NCBI GenBank assembly: GCA_002354655.1
Contig: DELY01000050.1
Span: 191,298 to 255,297 of the forward strand
Source of the DNA: Pseudomonas sp. UBA2684
GTDB lineage: Bacteria; Pseudomonadota; Gammaproteobacteria; Pseudomonadales; Pseudomonadaceae
Length of the DNA stretch: 64,000 nucleotides
Direction of reading: 5' to 3'
Shown here in pieces: positions 45,269 to 55,166 of this stretch (the stretch's first letter is position 1; the number at the start of each line of letters is the position of its first letter). The position numbers were made by a program, and so were the translations under genes. The notes beneath the pieces were generated by a model. The model was not told the origin of the DNA, did no database searches, and saw only the letters and a list, made by a program, of their open reading frames with translations.

Positions 45269-48235
45269 ATGCCGCGTCGCTTGATCCTCTCGGCCACGGA
45301 GCGGGACACCCTGCTTGCGTTGCCGGAAAGCCAGGATGACCTGATCCGCTACTACACCTTCAACGATTCCGACCTGTCGCTGATCCGTCAGCGGCGCGGC
45401 GACGCCAACCGCCTGGGCTTCGCGGTGCAGCTCTGCCTGCTGCGCTACCCCGGCTATGCGCTGGGCACCGACAGCGAGCTGCCCGAGCCGGTCATCCTGT
45501 GGGTGGCCAAGCAGGTTCAGGCCGAGCCGGCGAGCTGGGCGAAGTACGGCGAGCGGGACGTGACTCGCCGCGAGCACGCCCAGGAACTGCGCACCTACCT
45601 GCAACTGGCTCCATTCGGCCTGTCGGACTTCCGCGTCCTGGTGCGCGAATTGACCGAGCTGGCCCAGCAAACCGACAAGAGCTTGCTGCTGGCCGGTCAG
45701 GCGCTGGAGAGCCTGCGGCAGAAGCGGCGCATCCTGCCGGCGCTGAGCGTGATCGACCGGGCCTGCTCGGAGGCCATTGCGCGGGCCAATCGGCGGGTCT
45801 ACCGCGCCCTGGTCGAACCACTCACGGACTCGCATCGGGCCAAGCTGGACGAGCTGTTGAAGCTCAAGGCCGGCAGCAGCATCACCTGGTTGACCTGGCT
45901 GCGACAGGCACCGCTGAAACCCAACTCCCGGCACATGCTTGAACACATCGAGCGGCTGAAGACATTTCAGCTGGTGGACTTGCCCGAAGGCCTGGGCCGG
46001 CACATCCACCAGAACCGCCTGCTCAAGCTGGCCCGCGAGGGTGGGCAGATGACGCCCAAAGACCTCGGCAAGTTCGAGCCGCAGCGACGTTACGCGACCC
46101 TGGCCGCCGTGGTGCTGGAGAGCACCGCGACCGTGATTGATGAACTGGTCGATTTGCATGACCGTATCCTGGTCAAGCTGTTCAGCAGCGCGAAGCACAA
46201 GCATCAGCAGCAGTTCCAGAAGCAGGGCAAGGCGATCAACGACAAGGTGCGCCTGTACTCAAAAATCGGCCAGGCTCTGCTGGAAGCCAAGGAAAGCGGC
46301 AGCGATCCCTACGCGGCCATCGAGGCGGTGATTCCCTGGGATGAGTTCACCGAGAGCGTCAGCGAGGCCGAGCTGCTGGCCCGGCCGGAGGGCTTCGATC
46401 ATCTGCACCTGGTCGGCGAGAACTTCGCCACCCTGCGCCGCTACACGCCGGCCCTGCTGGAGGTACTGGAACTGCGCGCCGCACCGGCCGCGCAAGGCGT
46501 GCTGGCAGCCGTGCAGACCCTGCGCGAGATGAACGCCGACAACTTGCGCAAGGTGCCGGCCGATGCGCTCACAGACTTCATCAAGCCGCGCTGGAAGCCG
46601 CTGGTGATCACCCCGGAAGGCCTCGACCGGCGCTTCTACGAAATCTGCGCCCTGTCCGAACTGAAAAATGCCCTGCGCTCCGGCGACATCTGGGTCAAAG
46701 GCTCGCGGCAGTTCCGCGACTTCGACGACTATCTGCTGCCGGCAGAGAAGTTCGCCGCGCTCAAGCACGAGCAGGCCCTGCCCCTGGCGATCAACCCGAA
46801 CAGCGACCAGTACCTGGAAGAGCGTTTACAGCTGCTGGACGAGCAGTTGGCCATCGTCACCCGCCTGGCCAAGGACAACGAGTTGCCCGATGCCATCCTC
46901 ACCGAGTCCGGGCTGAAGATCACCCCACTGGATTCTGCGGTGCCGGATCGGGCGCAGGCGCTGATCGACCAGACCAGCCAGTTGCTGCCGCGCATCAAGA
47001 TCACCGAACTGCTGATGGACGTGGACGACTGGACGGGCTTCAGCCGCCACTTCACCCACCTGAAGGACGGTGCCGAGACCAAAGACCGGACGTTGCTGCT
47101 GTCCGCAATCCTCGGTGATGCGATCAACCTCGGGCTGACCAAGATGGCCGAGTCGAGCCCCGGCCTGACCTACGCCAAGCTGTCCTGGCTGCAAGCCTGG
47201 CACATCCGCGACGAAACCTACTCGGCGGCCCTGGCCGAGCTGGTCAACCACCAGTACCACCATGCCTTCGCCGCCCACTGGGGCGACGGCACCACCTCAT
47301 CCTCCGATGGCCAGCGCTTCCGCGCAGGCGGCCGGGGCGAAAGCACCGGGCACGTCAACCCGAAGTACGGCAGCGAGCCGGGACGGCTGTTCTACACCCA
47401 CATCTCCGACCAGTACGCGCCGTTCAGCACCCGCGTGGTGAATGTCGGCGTGCGCGATTCCACCTATGTGCTCGACGGCTTGCTGTACCACGAGTCCGAT
47501 CTACGGATCGAGGAGCACTACACCGACACGGCCGGCTTCACCGATCACGTCTTTGCCCTGATGCACCTGCTGGGCTTCCGCTTCGCGCCACGCATCCGCG
47601 ACCTCGGCGAAACCAAACTGTACGTGCCGCAGGTCGTGCAGGCCTACCCGACGCTGCGCCCGCTGATCGGCGGCACCCTGAACATCAAGCACGTCCGCGC
47701 CCATTGGGACGACATCCTGCGCCTGGCCAGCTCGATCAAGCAGGGCACGGTCACCGCCTCGCTGATGCTGCGCAAGCTCGGCAGCTATCCGCGCCAGAAC
47801 GGCCTGGCCGTGGCCCTGCGCGAGCTGGGCCGGATCGAGCGCACGCTGTTCATCCTCGACTGGTTGCAGAGCGTCGAGCTGCGCCGCCGCGTGCATGCCG
47901 GATTGAACAAGGGGGAAGCGCGCAACTCCCTGGCCAGGGCGGTGTTCTTCAACCGCCTCGGTGAGATCAGGGATCGGAGCTTCGAGCAGCAGCGCTATCG
48001 GGCCAGCGGCCTCAACCTGGTGACGGCGGCCATCGTGCTGTGGAACACGGTGTACCTGGAGCGCGCCACCCAGGCGATGGGCGACACGGGCAAGCCGGTA
48101 GACGGCGAGCTGCTGCAATACCTGTCGCCGCTGGGCTGGGAGCACATCAACCTGACTGGCGATTACGTCTGGCGGCAGAGCCGCAGGCTGGAAGACGGTA
48201 AGTTCCGCCCGCTACGAATGCCCGGAAAACCTTAG
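45269..48235 (+). CDS. tnpA: Tn3-family transposase
   Basis: A 988-residue transposase, the size of the Tn501/Tn1721 enzymes. The N-terminal DUF4158 region begins [18 protein letters not shown]. The DDE domain shows [36 protein letters not shown] and the C-terminal NAIVLWNT-like segment ([15 protein letters not shown]). It follows tnpR by three bases and its stop codon lies within the right inverted repeat, as in Tn501. No frameshift is seen. Confidence 0.96.
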   Translation: MPRRLILSATERDTLLALPESQDDLIRYYTFNDSDLSLIRQRRGDANRLGFAVQLCLLRYPGYALGTDSELPEPVILWVAKQVQAEPASWAKYGERDVTRREHAQELRTYLQLAPFGLSDFRVLVRELTELAQQTDKSLLLAGQALESLRQKRRILPALSVIDRACSEAIARANRRVYRALVEPLTDSHRAKLDELLKLKAGSSITWLTWLRQAPLKPNSRHMLEHIERLKTFQLVDLPEGLGRHIHQNRLLKLAREGGQMTPKDLGKFEPQRRYATLAAVVLESTATVIDELVDLHDRILVKLFSSAKHKHQQQFQKQGKAINDKVRLYSKIGQALLEAKESGSDPYAAIEAVIPWDEFTESVSEAELLARPEGFDHLHLVGENFATLRRYTPALLEVLELRAAPAAQGVLAAVQTLREMNADNLRKVPADALTDFIKPRWKPLVITPEGLDRRFYEICALSELKNALRSGDIWVKGSRQFRDFDDYLLPAEKFAALKHEQALPLAINPNSDQYLEERLQLLDEQLAIVTRLAKDNELPDAILTESGLKITPLDSAVPDRAQALIDQTSQLLPRIKITELLMDVDDWTGFSRHFTHLKDGAETKDRTLLLSAILGDAINLGLTKMAESSPGLTYAKLSWLQAWHIRDETYSAALAELVNHQYHHAFAAHWGDGTTSSSDGQRFRAGGRGESTGHVNPKYGSEPGRLFYTHISDQYAPFSTRVVNVGVRDSTYVLDGLLYHESDLRIEEHYTDTAGFTDHVFALMHLLGFRFAPRIRDLGETKLYVPQVVQAYPTLRPLIGGTLNIKHVRAHWDDILRLASSIKQGTVTASLMLRKLGSYPRQNGLAVALRELGRIERTLFILDWLQSVELRRRVHAGLNKGEARNSLARAVFFNRLGEIRDRSFEQQRYRASGLNLVTAAIVLWNTVYLERATQAMGDTGKPVDGELLQYLSPLGWEHINLTGDYVWRQSRRLEDGKFRPLRMPGKP

Positions 48236-48268
48236 CGTACGATTTTTTCCGAATTCTGCGGGCTCCCC
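48231..48268. repeat. Right 38-bp terminal inverted repeat
   Basis: It reads CTTAGCGTACGATTTTTTCC and ends CTGCGGGCTCCCC, complementary to the left end with one mismatch, and includes the tnpA stop codon. Confidence 0.93.
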
Positions 48269-48273
48269 AAGCA
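48269..48273. repeat. Target-site duplication, right copy
   Basis: AAGCA directly after the right inverted repeat. Confidence 0.9.
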
Positions 48274-48340
48274 GGACGATGACTACTTGCCAATTGGCCA
48301 GTCTTGGCGGCGCAACTGGGCCCGGATCACGCCCTTCTGA
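48274..48340 (+). pseudogene. IS256-family transposase fragment, 3' part
   Basis: Joined to the left part across one AAGCA copy, the frame reads EAKQ then DDDYLPIGQSWRRNWARITPF and a stop. SWRRNW is a typical IS256 transposase segment. The element is cut off after this point; the catalytic Glu region is missing. Confidence 0.72.
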
Positions 48341-48525
48341 GCGAGCCCAATCGTGACAATCACTTTGTCAACCTTAAGTCAGTGTCCACTCAACCCGGGA
48401 CAGGCAAGCCAAGCAATCAGTAGGGTCTGACTCCCATCGACGCACGGCAGGTCGTTATAATTTAAGACGCCAATCCTGCCACCCAAATTGGCTAAGCAAA
48501 CATCGAAACTAGCCTCAGGTAATCC
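48341..48525. other. Spacer and promoter region before the IclR gene
   Basis: About 185 bp without a recognisable gene. A TATAAT box lies at 48456-48461, 65 bp before the iclR-type start; no clear -35 element was seen. TAATCC directly precedes the ATG and no strong ribosome site is evident. Confidence 0.45.
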
Positions 48526-49287
48526 ATGGCCACGCCAGTTAATTTATCCGTCATAAAAGCGTTTCGAATGCTGAATGCCTTCGAGTATGCCGGGGAAAAA
48601 CTAAGCCTCTCGCAACTTACCCGGCGCCTCGATATGAATGTCGCCACCGCCCATCGCTTCCTGATCACCCTGCAATCGGTGGGGGCAGTAGTGAAGACGC
48701 CGAATGGATCCTTCGAACTGGGGTTGTTGCTGGCCGATCTCGGCGGAAAGGTGTCGATCATCGATGTGATGAACAGCATCTCCATGCCCCATGTCGAAAG
48801 CCTGGCCGAGCGCTTCGGCGAGACCATCCATGCCGCTATCCTCGACAACGACATGGTTTGCTATGTGGCTAAGGGCGAGGTCTCGCGCAGCCTCACGCTG
48901 ATCACGCACATCGGCAAGCGCTTGCCGGCCTATTGCACGGGACTGGGCCAGGCCCTGATGTCGACGCTTGACGAAGCCGAGTTGCAGCGCTGCATCGCCC
49001 GCCAATCCTTCCAGCCATTCACGGAAAAGACGACCACCGAGCCGGCCGCGCTGCTCGAGAAGTTGCAACTGACCCGAGAGCGAGGCTATGCGATCGACGA
49101 TGAAGAAGTGGAGATAGGCTTGCGCTGCGTGGCGGTGCCGATCATCGGGCGCAGCAACCAGCTCAAAGCAGCGATTTCCCTGTCGGCGCCAACCACCCGC
49201 CTGGACCAGGCGAAGGTCGAGGAAGTTGCCCAGGCATTACGCGAACAGGCCTTGCTGATTGGCGAGAAGCTGGCCGCCCGGCCCTGA
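48526..49287 (+). CDS. IclR-family transcriptional regulator
   Basis: A 253-residue regulator: N-terminal winged helix (LSLSQLTRRLDMNVATAHRF) and C-terminal effector domain (GETIHAAILDNDMVCYV, KRLPAYCTGLGQALM, LRCVAVPII). The family often controls aromatic-acid catabolism. It is transcribed towards the minus-strand catabolic genes and is the only regulator visible in the island, so it is the likely controller of the pathway. Confidence 0.92.
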   Translation: MATPVNLSVIKAFRMLNAFEYAGEKLSLSQLTRRLDMNVATAHRFLITLQSVGAVVKTPNGSFELGLLLADLGGKVSIIDVMNSISMPHVESLAERFGETIHAAILDNDMVCYVAKGEVSRSLTLITHIGKRLPAYCTGLGQALMSTLDEAELQRCIARQSFQPFTEKTTTEPAALLEKLQLTRERGYAIDDEEVEIGLRCVAVPIIGRSNQLKAAISLSAPTTRLDQAKVEEVAQALREQALLIGEKLAARP

Positions 49288-49309
49288 GACGGCATCGATC
49301 ATGACTCCC

Positions 49310-49888
49310 CTAATCGTCGGGATGCAGGTGTAGCCGCAGGTTGTTCATGATGCGCGCCGTCAGCCCCCATATCTGCTCGGTGCCGCAATCCAGCACCAGA
49401 CTGTGTTTTTCCTCGCCGTCGTAGATCCTGCGCTCCTGGCGATAATGGTCGGCCTGGAGAAAATGGCTCAAGGGCACTTCGATCACCTCGGCCACCTCCT
49501 TGGCCTGCAGTCGCCAGCGCAGCGGACGCGTGACGATGCCCACCACGGGATAGATCACGACGCCACGGCTGTTGCGGCAGAGCGGTAGCACCAGCGGTAC
49601 CTGCACTGCCGCTGGTGGCAAGCCGACTTCCTCTTGCGCCTCACGCAACGCGGCGCGTATCACCGCCCCCTGGTCCACCGCTTCGAGAAGGCCACCCGGC
49701 AAGCTGATTTCCCCCGCATGCCGGCGCATGCCGTTGGCCCGTCGGGTGAATACCACCGGGCACTCGGGCTCGGCGGCGAGCAGCGCAATCAGCACTGCCG
49801 CCACCTTCTCCGGCCCGGCATCCAAGTGCGGCGCCTCGCCGCTCAGTTGAGCTAGACGCTGCAGCGCTTGTGCCGTTATCGCGTGCAT
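49310..49888 (-). CDS. NUDIX hydrolase, CoA-pyrophosphatase-like
   Basis: A 192-residue protein from MHAITAQALQRLAQL, preceded by GGAGG. The Nudix box is GGLLEAVDQGAVIRAA followed by LREAQEEVGL, and the PLCRNSRGVVIYPVVGIV segment fits the NudL/CoA diphosphatase group. The frame extends upstream to 50035 through the reductase gene but has no family features there. It is the last gene of the minus-strand cluster. A role in housekeeping of CoA or nucleotides is likely. Confidence 0.85.
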   Translation of the reverse strand: MHAITAQALQRLAQLSGEAPHLDAGPEKVAAVLIALLAAEPECPVVFTRRANGMRRHAGEISLPGGLLEAVDQGAVIRAALREAQEEVGLPPAAVQVPLVLPLCRNSRGVVIYPVVGIVTRPLRWRLQAKEVAEVIEVPLSHFLQADHYRQERRIYDGEEKHSLVLDCGTEQIWGLTARIMNNLRLHLHPDD

Positions 49889-49929
49889 GTCGTACCTCCT
49901 CCGCAGCCGCAAAGAAACGCCAACGCCCC

Positions 49930-50946
49930 CTAGAAGAAGCGGTCGAAATGCACCTGTTCGGCCGGCACGCCCTGGTCGAGCAGCAGCATTTTGGTGGTTG
50001 CCTGCACCATGGGCGGAGGCCCTGCCAGATAGCATTCGTAGTCGGCCAACGTACCTGCCAAAGCCTGCTCCAATACTTCGTGGATAAAGCCTACCGCCCC
50101 CTCCCAGCCATCGCCGGGCGTGGGCTCGGAGATGGCGGCATGGAAGCGGACCCGCTCGGTAAAGCCGGGCAGAGCTTGCAGCTCAGCCAGGCCGCAGATA
50201 TCGGCGGGCGTGCGGCCACCGAAGAAGAAGTGCAGTTTGCGCCCGGCCATCGCCGGATCGCTGAGCATGCCGCGGGCGATCGACAACACAGGCGAGATAC
50301 CCGAGCCGCCGGCGATGCAGAGCACATCACGCGGCACCGCGGTTTGCAGGAAAGCCAAGCCGTAAGGCCCTTGCAGCGTGACCTGGTCGCCCGGCGCGAG
50401 CATGGTGAACAGCGGCTCGGTTACCCGCCCACCGGGCTTCTTGCGGATCCAGAACTCCCATATGCCCTCGGCATTGGCGAGGTTGCTCATCGAGTAGGCC
50501 CGCGGACCGGGAGGAGCATCGCCGAGGCTGAGCATGGCGTACTGCCCCGGCAGGAAACGCGCGGGGGCGGGGCCGTGGAAGCGGAACTCGGTGATATCCG
50601 GGGTCAATTCGCGGCGGCTTTCCAGAGTGGCCTGGAAGCGCTGCGGCAGTATGCTCGGGCGGAAGCTTTCGTCGGTGCGCATGCTGATCACCAGATCACT
50701 TTTCGCGCGGCACTGGCAAGCCAGCTTGCGTCCCTTCTTCAGATCGCGGGCGGTCAGTCCCGGCGCATCCGGCCAGAGCTCCTCGACCTCGCCCTCAATC
50801 AGTTCGAATTTGCAACTGCCGCAACCACCCGAGTTGCACTCATAGGAAAGGCCGAGTCCGGCCGCGAGCCCGGCACGCAAAATAGAGTCATGCGTCTCGG
50901 TTTGTTCGAAAGACGCGTCGCTGTTGTGGATCTGTACGATAGGCAT
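49930..50946 (-). CDS. Ferredoxin-NAD(P) reductase component of a ring-hydroxylating dioxygenase
   Basis: A 338-residue electron-transfer protein. Residues 1-90 are a plant-type 2Fe-2S ferredoxin (YECNSGGCGSCKFELIEGE, with the fourth Cys in KLACQC). An FAD domain (RAYSMSN) and an NAD domain (CIAGGSGISPVLSIARGML) follow. The start has GAGAGG upstream. It most likely passes electrons from NADH to the Rieske ferredoxin at 51984, which feeds the dioxygenase at 60108-61974. Confidence 0.9.
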   Translation of the reverse strand: MPIVQIHNSDASFEQTETHDSILRAGLAAGLGLSYECNSGGCGSCKFELIEGEVEELWPDAPGLTARDLKKGRKLACQCRAKSDLVISMRTDESFRPSILPQRFQATLESRRELTPDITEFRFHGPAPARFLPGQYAMLSLGDAPPGPRAYSMSNLANAEGIWEFWIRKKPGGRVTEPLFTMLAPGDQVTLQGPYGLAFLQTAVPRDVLCIAGGSGISPVLSIARGMLSDPAMAGRKLHFFFGGRTPADICGLAELQALPGFTERVRFHAAISEPTPGDGWEGAVGFIHEVLEQALAGTLADYECYLAGPPPMVQATTKMLLLDQGVPAEQVHFDRFF

Positions 50947-50982
50947 AACGGCCTCTCTTGGATTTATGGGTTGAACGCCGCG

Positions 50983-51966
50983 TTACAGGCCCAGAAAACG
51001 CAGACAGTTGGTCGTCTGCAAGGCTTCGCGGTCGGCCGCGCTGAGCCCCAGCCCCTCCAGCCGACGGCCGGGATGACTGTCACGAATGACGAAGGGATAG
51101 TCGGTGCCAATCATCAACTGGCTCGTGCCGTAGACCTGCATCAGGTAGGTCAGCGCCGGCTCGCTGTAGACTAGGGTGTCGTACCAGAACTGCCGCGCCA
51201 CTTCCTGCGGCGAAGAGGGGATCGCCTCGCGCAGCGGCTTGCTGATTTCCCAGCCGTGCTGCAGGCGCGGCAGGATCATCGGGAAGGAGCCGCCGCCATG
51301 GCTGAAGGCAATGCGCAGGCGCGGGAAGCGGTCGAGCACGCCGTTGGCAATGAAGGCGGCGATGCCCAAGCCGTTCTCGTTGGGGAAGCCGACCAGCGCT
51401 TCGATCAACGGTGGCCCGTAGAGCCGCTCCTTGGTCGGGTGCAGGGCATGCACGAACAGGCACATGTCCTCTTCCTGCAGGGCGGCGAAGAACGGATCGA
51501 AACGGCGGTCACCCATGGCGATGCCGTTGATGTTCGAGCCCACCTCGACCCCGACCAGAGCGTATTCGTGCTTGAGGCTGCGCACTTCGCGCGCGGCCCG
51601 TTCCGGGTCCTGCAGCGGCACCATGCCCAGGCCGTAGAAACGCTGTGGAGCTGCGGCGACCATCTCGGCGATGGTGCCGTTGATATAGCGGCCGAAGGCC
51701 AGGGCATCGTCGAGGCCGAACCAGTAGGACAGCAGCTCCGGCATCGGCGACAGTACCTGGCGCTCGACGCCCTCGGCGGCCATTTCCTCCAGGCGCCGGT
51801 TGCTGTCCCAGGCGTTGGCGGATACTTCGCGGAACGGCTTGTCGCCGATCATCACCGTGCGGTGATGGCCCTCGCCGCAGTGCATGCAGGGCCAGCCATG
51901 GTTTTTTTCCCGGCCCGGGTAGGCGGGAAAATCGGCCGGGACAACATGGGTGTGCATATCGATCAT
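50983..51966 (-). CDS. ACMSD-like amidohydrolase decarboxylase
   Basis: A 327-residue amidohydrolase-2 family protein very like 2-amino-3-carboxymuconate-semialdehyde decarboxylase: metal motif MIDMHTHVVPADFPAYPG, then PFREVSANAWDSNRRLEEM, SYWFGLDDAL, CLFVHALHP, FSHGGGSFPMILPRL and LMIGTDYPF with the catalytic Asp. The start is preceded by GAGGAG. In this pathway it should remove the carboxyl group from the meta-cleavage product (a 2-hydroxy-3-carboxymuconate semialdehyde type). An aromatic decarboxylase role is the alternative. Confidence 0.85.
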   Translation of the reverse strand: MIDMHTHVVPADFPAYPGREKNHGWPCMHCGEGHHRTVMIGDKPFREVSANAWDSNRRLEEMAAEGVERQVLSPMPELLSYWFGLDDALAFGRYINGTIAEMVAAAPQRFYGLGMVPLQDPERAAREVRSLKHEYALVGVEVGSNINGIAMGDRRFDPFFAALQEEDMCLFVHALHPTKERLYGPPLIEALVGFPNENGLGIAAFIANGVLDRFPRLRIAFSHGGGSFPMILPRLQHGWEISKPLREAIPSSPQEVARQFWYDTLVYSEPALTYLMQVYGTSQLMIGTDYPFVIRDSHPGRRLEGLGLSAADREALQTTNCLRFLGL

Positions 51967-51983
51967 GTGTTTCTCCTCGCGGC

Positions 51984-52334
51984 CTAGGCCTTGATTGCGC
52001 CGGCGGAGAGGTCGAGATAGACCTTGCCGCTTTCGACCGTGACCGGATACACCTTGATGGGCAGCACGCAGGGAAACGACAGCGCCTCGCCGGTGCGCAC
52101 ATCGAAGGTGCCGCCATGCCAGGGGCATTCCACCACGCAGTCCTCATCGACTTCGCCTTCGGAAAGCAGCGCCTGGCCGTGGGAGCAGATGTCGTCGGTG
52201 GCGTAGAACGCATCGGCGACCCGGTACACAGCCACCGGGCCGAGACCGGGCGGGGTCACCTGATGGATTTCGCTATTGCCCAACACATCCGCGTCGCAGA
52301 CGTAGAAGTGGGACATATTGATTACAAGGTCCAT
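51984..52334 (-). CDS. Rieske-type ferredoxin
   Basis: A 116-residue protein with the Rieske [2Fe-2S] ligands CSH (in DDICSHGQALLSEGEV) and CPWH (in VECPWHGGTFD). The start MDLVINMSHFYVCDAD follows AGGAG. It is the electron carrier between the reductase and the dioxygenase alpha subunit. A longer frame to 53264 is overlap with the EamA gene. Confidence 0.92.
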   Translation of the reverse strand: MDLVINMSHFYVCDADVLGNSEIHQVTPPGLGPVAVYRVADAFYATDDICSHGQALLSEGEVDEDCVVECPWHGGTFDVRTGEALSFPCVLPIKVYPVTVESGKVYLDLSAGAIKA

Positions 52335-52354
52335 AGCGGCTCCTTTCTCAGAAC

Positions 52355-53257
52355 TTATGCCAGCCCATAGGTCGTCACCAGAATCACCCCCGCAACGGTG
52401 GCGACGGTTCCGGCGACGACTTGAGGCGTGAAGATTTCGTCCGCGCGGATGAACACGTACGACACCAGCAGGACGAACAGTGGCGTGGTGGCGGCCAGCG
52501 GTGCGATGACCACCAGGCCCTCGAATTGCAGCGCCGCATACAGCAGCACCGGCCCGAGACTGGAAAAGATCCCGGCGAGCACGAAGAAACCGAGCTCGCG
52601 CCGACTGCAGCGGATTTCGCCAACCGCACCGGTGAACAGCACGTACAGCGTGGAGAAGAACCAGGAAGAGGTGCAGGTGACCGCCGCCGCGGTCACCGCA
52701 TCCGAACCGATGTCGATCCCGATCTTGCGAAAAACGATGGATATACCGTAGGACAACGAAGCCACCAGCGGCAGCAGCAGATAGATACGCGACACGTTCT
52801 GCAGACTGCGGGTCGGGTTCTGCCCGCCCTGCGCACCGACCACCACGCTGCCCAGCACCACCATCAAGGCGCCCAGCAAGCCCAGGTTGGTCACCTCTTC
52901 GCCGAGGAACAGAATCGCCAGCACCACGGAGATCACCGGATGGGTCAAGGTCAGCGGTGTGGTGATATTCGCTCCGAGTTTGGCCATTCCCTGGAATTGA
53001 AAGAGCCGGCCCAGCAAAGGCGCGAACACCCCGGAGAGGAAGAAGTAGCGCCACTCCCACCATTGCTCGAACTGCCAGCCGTAGACCAGCAGGCTCCAGC
53101 CCCAGAGAAAAACCACGTTGACAAATAACGTCAGCCACAACGCAGTCGTCGTCGACGCGCTCTTTACCCCGACCCGCACAAAAACGAAGGTGAGCGCAAA
53201 CATCAAAGCCGAAAGCAAGGCCATGCCAATAGGCAGCGCTCCAGACACATCGGTCAT
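52355..53257 (-). CDS. EamA/DMT-family transporter
   Basis: A 300-residue, ten-span protein of the drug/metabolite transporter superfamily. The two EamA halves show PLTLTHPVISVVLAILFLGE and APLAATTPLFVLLVSYVFIR, with the usual conserved Pro and Glu. It is inside the catabolic cluster, so it probably moves the aromatic acid or an intermediate; export of a toxic intermediate is equally possible. Confidence 0.88.
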   Translation of the reverse strand: MTDVSGALPIGMALLSALMFALTFVFVRVGVKSASTTTALWLTLFVNVVFLWGWSLLVYGWQFEQWWEWRYFFLSGVFAPLLGRLFQFQGMAKLGANITTPLTLTHPVISVVLAILFLGEEVTNLGLLGALMVVLGSVVVGAQGGQNPTRSLQNVSRIYLLLPLVASLSYGISIVFRKIGIDIGSDAVTAAAVTCTSSWFFSTLYVLFTGAVGEIRCSRRELGFFVLAGIFSSLGPVLLYAALQFEGLVVIAPLAATTPLFVLLVSYVFIRADEIFTPQVVAGTVATVAGVILVTTYGLA

Positions 53258-53440
53258 ACTTCATTCACTCCTGTACATGCGGCGGCACTCGGTTATCCGA
53301 TAGGGTTCTGCGTTATGGCCACGGCCTTGCTCGCCAAGCCACCGACTTAACGGCACAACCCAGGCAGCCAGGCCCATGCTGAACACGATCAGGCCCGGGC
53401 ACGGCGTGAAACGCCGTACCTGCAATCGCAACGATGACTG

Positions 53441-54250
53441 TCAGCGCGCCACGGACGAGATACGCATGCCCCGCTTGCCGGTATCCAGGATTTCGCCGGT
53501 CATATAAGAAGCATCGTCGGAGGCCAGGAAAACGATCACCGCGGCCTGCTCCTCGATGGAAGCGGGTCGATCGAACAACCCCTCCTTGGTGACGTAATCG
53601 TAGAACTGCTGGTTCCACTGCTTTTCCTGGTCGCTCAACTCGCGTTCCAGGCGCGGCGTCGGCCGTTCCTTGACCGCCGTGTTGCCCGGTGCGACGCAGT
53701 TGACGCGGATATTGAAGTCCGCCAGCTCGACCGCCAGCGCCGTGGTCAGCCCGACCACGCCGCCTTTCGACGCGGAATAGGGAATGCGGAAAATCCCCAT
53801 GGTCGCGTTGGAGCCGACGTTGACTATGGCGCCGCCCCGCGCCTGCATGTACGGCACCACCGCACGGCAGCACCACAGGGGCGGCCAGAAGGAGCGCTCG
53901 ACCTCGGCCTTGATCTCGTCTTCGCTGTAATGCCAGAACGGCTTCTTCCAGATGGTCCCGCCGACGTTGTTGACCAGCACGTCGATACGCCCGAAGGCCG
54001 ACTCGGTTTCGGCCATCACGCTTTGCGCCCCGGCGTAGGTCGCCAGATCGGCGATCGCCACCGCCACCTCCAGGCCCTCCGCACGCATGGCCTCGGCGGC
54101 CTCATGGGTCGGCGCGGCGGACTTGTCCGCTAGCACCACCTGCGCTCCCTCGCGGGCCAGACGCCACGCCGTCGCCAGCCCGATGCCCTGCCCTGCGCCC
54201 GTCACCAGGGCAACCTTTCCTAAAAATCGTCTGCAACCTTGTTCGCTCAT
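53441..54250 (-). CDS. SDR cis-dihydrodiol dehydrogenase (BenD/CmtB-like)
   Basis: A 269-residue short-chain dehydrogenase from MSEQGCRRFLGKVALVTGAG. NAD motif TGAGQGIG, NNVGG, catalytic Ser region VGSNATMG and YSASKGG are present. The C-terminal SIEEQAAVIVFLASDDASYM resembles benzoate and p-cumate cis-diol dehydrogenases. It should rearomatise the cis-diol made by the ring-hydroxylating dioxygenase. A start at 54268 is possible. Confidence 0.88.
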   Translation of the reverse strand: MSEQGCRRFLGKVALVTGAGQGIGLATAWRLAREGAQVVLADKSAAPTHEAAEAMRAEGLEVAVAIADLATYAGAQSVMAETESAFGRIDVLVNNVGGTIWKKPFWHYSEDEIKAEVERSFWPPLWCCRAVVPYMQARGGAIVNVGSNATMGIFRIPYSASKGGVVGLTTALAVELADFNIRVNCVAPGNTAVKERPTPRLERELSDQEKQWNQQFYDYVTKEGLFDRPASIEEQAAVIVFLASDDASYMTGEILDTGKRGMRISSVAR

Positions 54251-54304
54251 AATCCCATCCGTTTGCAACTCGATCGTGATCGGCCCGCTACGCGGCCAAA
54301 CCGT

Positions 54305-55162
54305 TTATTCGCTGAATTCCTCGACGTTGGGCTTGGCGCCCCACATACAGAACGAAGACGGCTTCATCTCGAACTGGCGCGGCGTGTACGAGGCATCGTC
54401 GGTGATTCGCTTCACACCCGAGGAATATTCGTAGACGCGCCCGTCCGGGCCGAGGAAGTAGATGAACATCGCCGTCGAGGTCGGGTGCCGGCCCGGCCCG
54501 AAGGCGATGGGCACACCACGCTCCTGCAGGAAGTACCAGGAGCGCATCACGTCATCGATGCTCGCGACCTGGAAGTTCACGTGCTGCACGCCGATCTTGT
54601 CCGAGGGGAACAAAGCGATCTTGTGGTGCACCTCGTCGATGCGCAGCAGCGCACCATCGCCGATCCTGTCGCTGACCCGGGCGCTGAGCACCGAGGTCCA
54701 GAAAAGCAGGTCGCGCTCGATATTGCGGCTGTGCAGACCGAAATGACCGAACTCGGTGATCCCGGCATCGCGCGCGGGAAAGTAGCGCACGCCGGTCTGG
54801 TGTGGCCGATAGACCAGCTCGATGCGGTTGTCGTTGGGATCGGTAAAGGCAACGAAGGCCTCGACCCGGCGCTCTTCGCATTCGGCCGGAGTACCCCAGT
54901 TGACCTCGATACCTTGTGTGGCCAGCTCGCTCTCGGCCATCTTCAGCTCCGCCAGGTGGCGCAGTTCGAACGCCGAAACGTCATAAGACGCATCGCCCTG
55001 GATGTAGCAGAGGTTGAAGGCGCTGCTGTCGCCACGCAGGTAGGCGTGGGTCGCGGTTCTTTCGCGTAACTCCAGGCCAAGTATGCCGGTGGCGAAACGC
55101 ACCATTTCATCGAGGTCATGGCAACCAAGGCGCAGGTAGCAGATATCGTGCAGATTGATCAT
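54305..55162 (-). CDS. Extradiol ring-cleavage dioxygenase, VOC superfamily
   Basis: A 285-residue type I extradiol dioxygenase with two VOC domains. Probable Fe(II) ligands are His in EFGHFGLHSRN, His in IGVQHVNFQV and Glu in GRVYEYSSG. GGAG lies upstream of the start, four bases after the TRAP permease stop. It is expected to cleave a catechol-type acid in the meta position, comparable to 2,3-dihydroxy-p-cumate or 2,3-dihydroxybenzoate 3,4-dioxygenases. The exact substrate is not determined. Confidence 0.88.
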   Translation of the reverse strand: MINLHDICYLRLGCHDLDEMVRFATGILGLELRERTATHAYLRGDSSAFNLCYIQGDASYDVSAFELRHLAELKMAESELATQGIEVNWGTPAECEERRVEAFVAFTDPNDNRIELVYRPHQTGVRYFPARDAGITEFGHFGLHSRNIERDLLFWTSVLSARVSDRIGDGALLRIDEVHHKIALFPSDKIGVQHVNFQVASIDDVMRSWYFLQERGVPIAFGPGRHPTSTAMFIYFLGPDGRVYEYSSGVKRITDDASYTPRQFEMKPSSFCMWGAKPNVEEFSE

Positions 55163-55166
55163 GGCT

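Larger units (their letters stand above)
39853..48268. mobile_element. Complete Tn3-family chromate-resistance transposon (Tn501/Tn1721-like ends)
   Basis: An 8,416-bp element bounded by 38-bp inverted repeats that differ at one base (position 4 from the outside) and by AAGCA duplications. It contains tnpR and tnpA on the plus strand, a resolution site, and a divergent five-gene chromate operon. The gene set chrB-chrA-chrC-chrF next to Tn21-subgroup transposition genes resembles TnOtChr. Both transposition genes look intact, so the element may still move. Confidence 0.92.
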
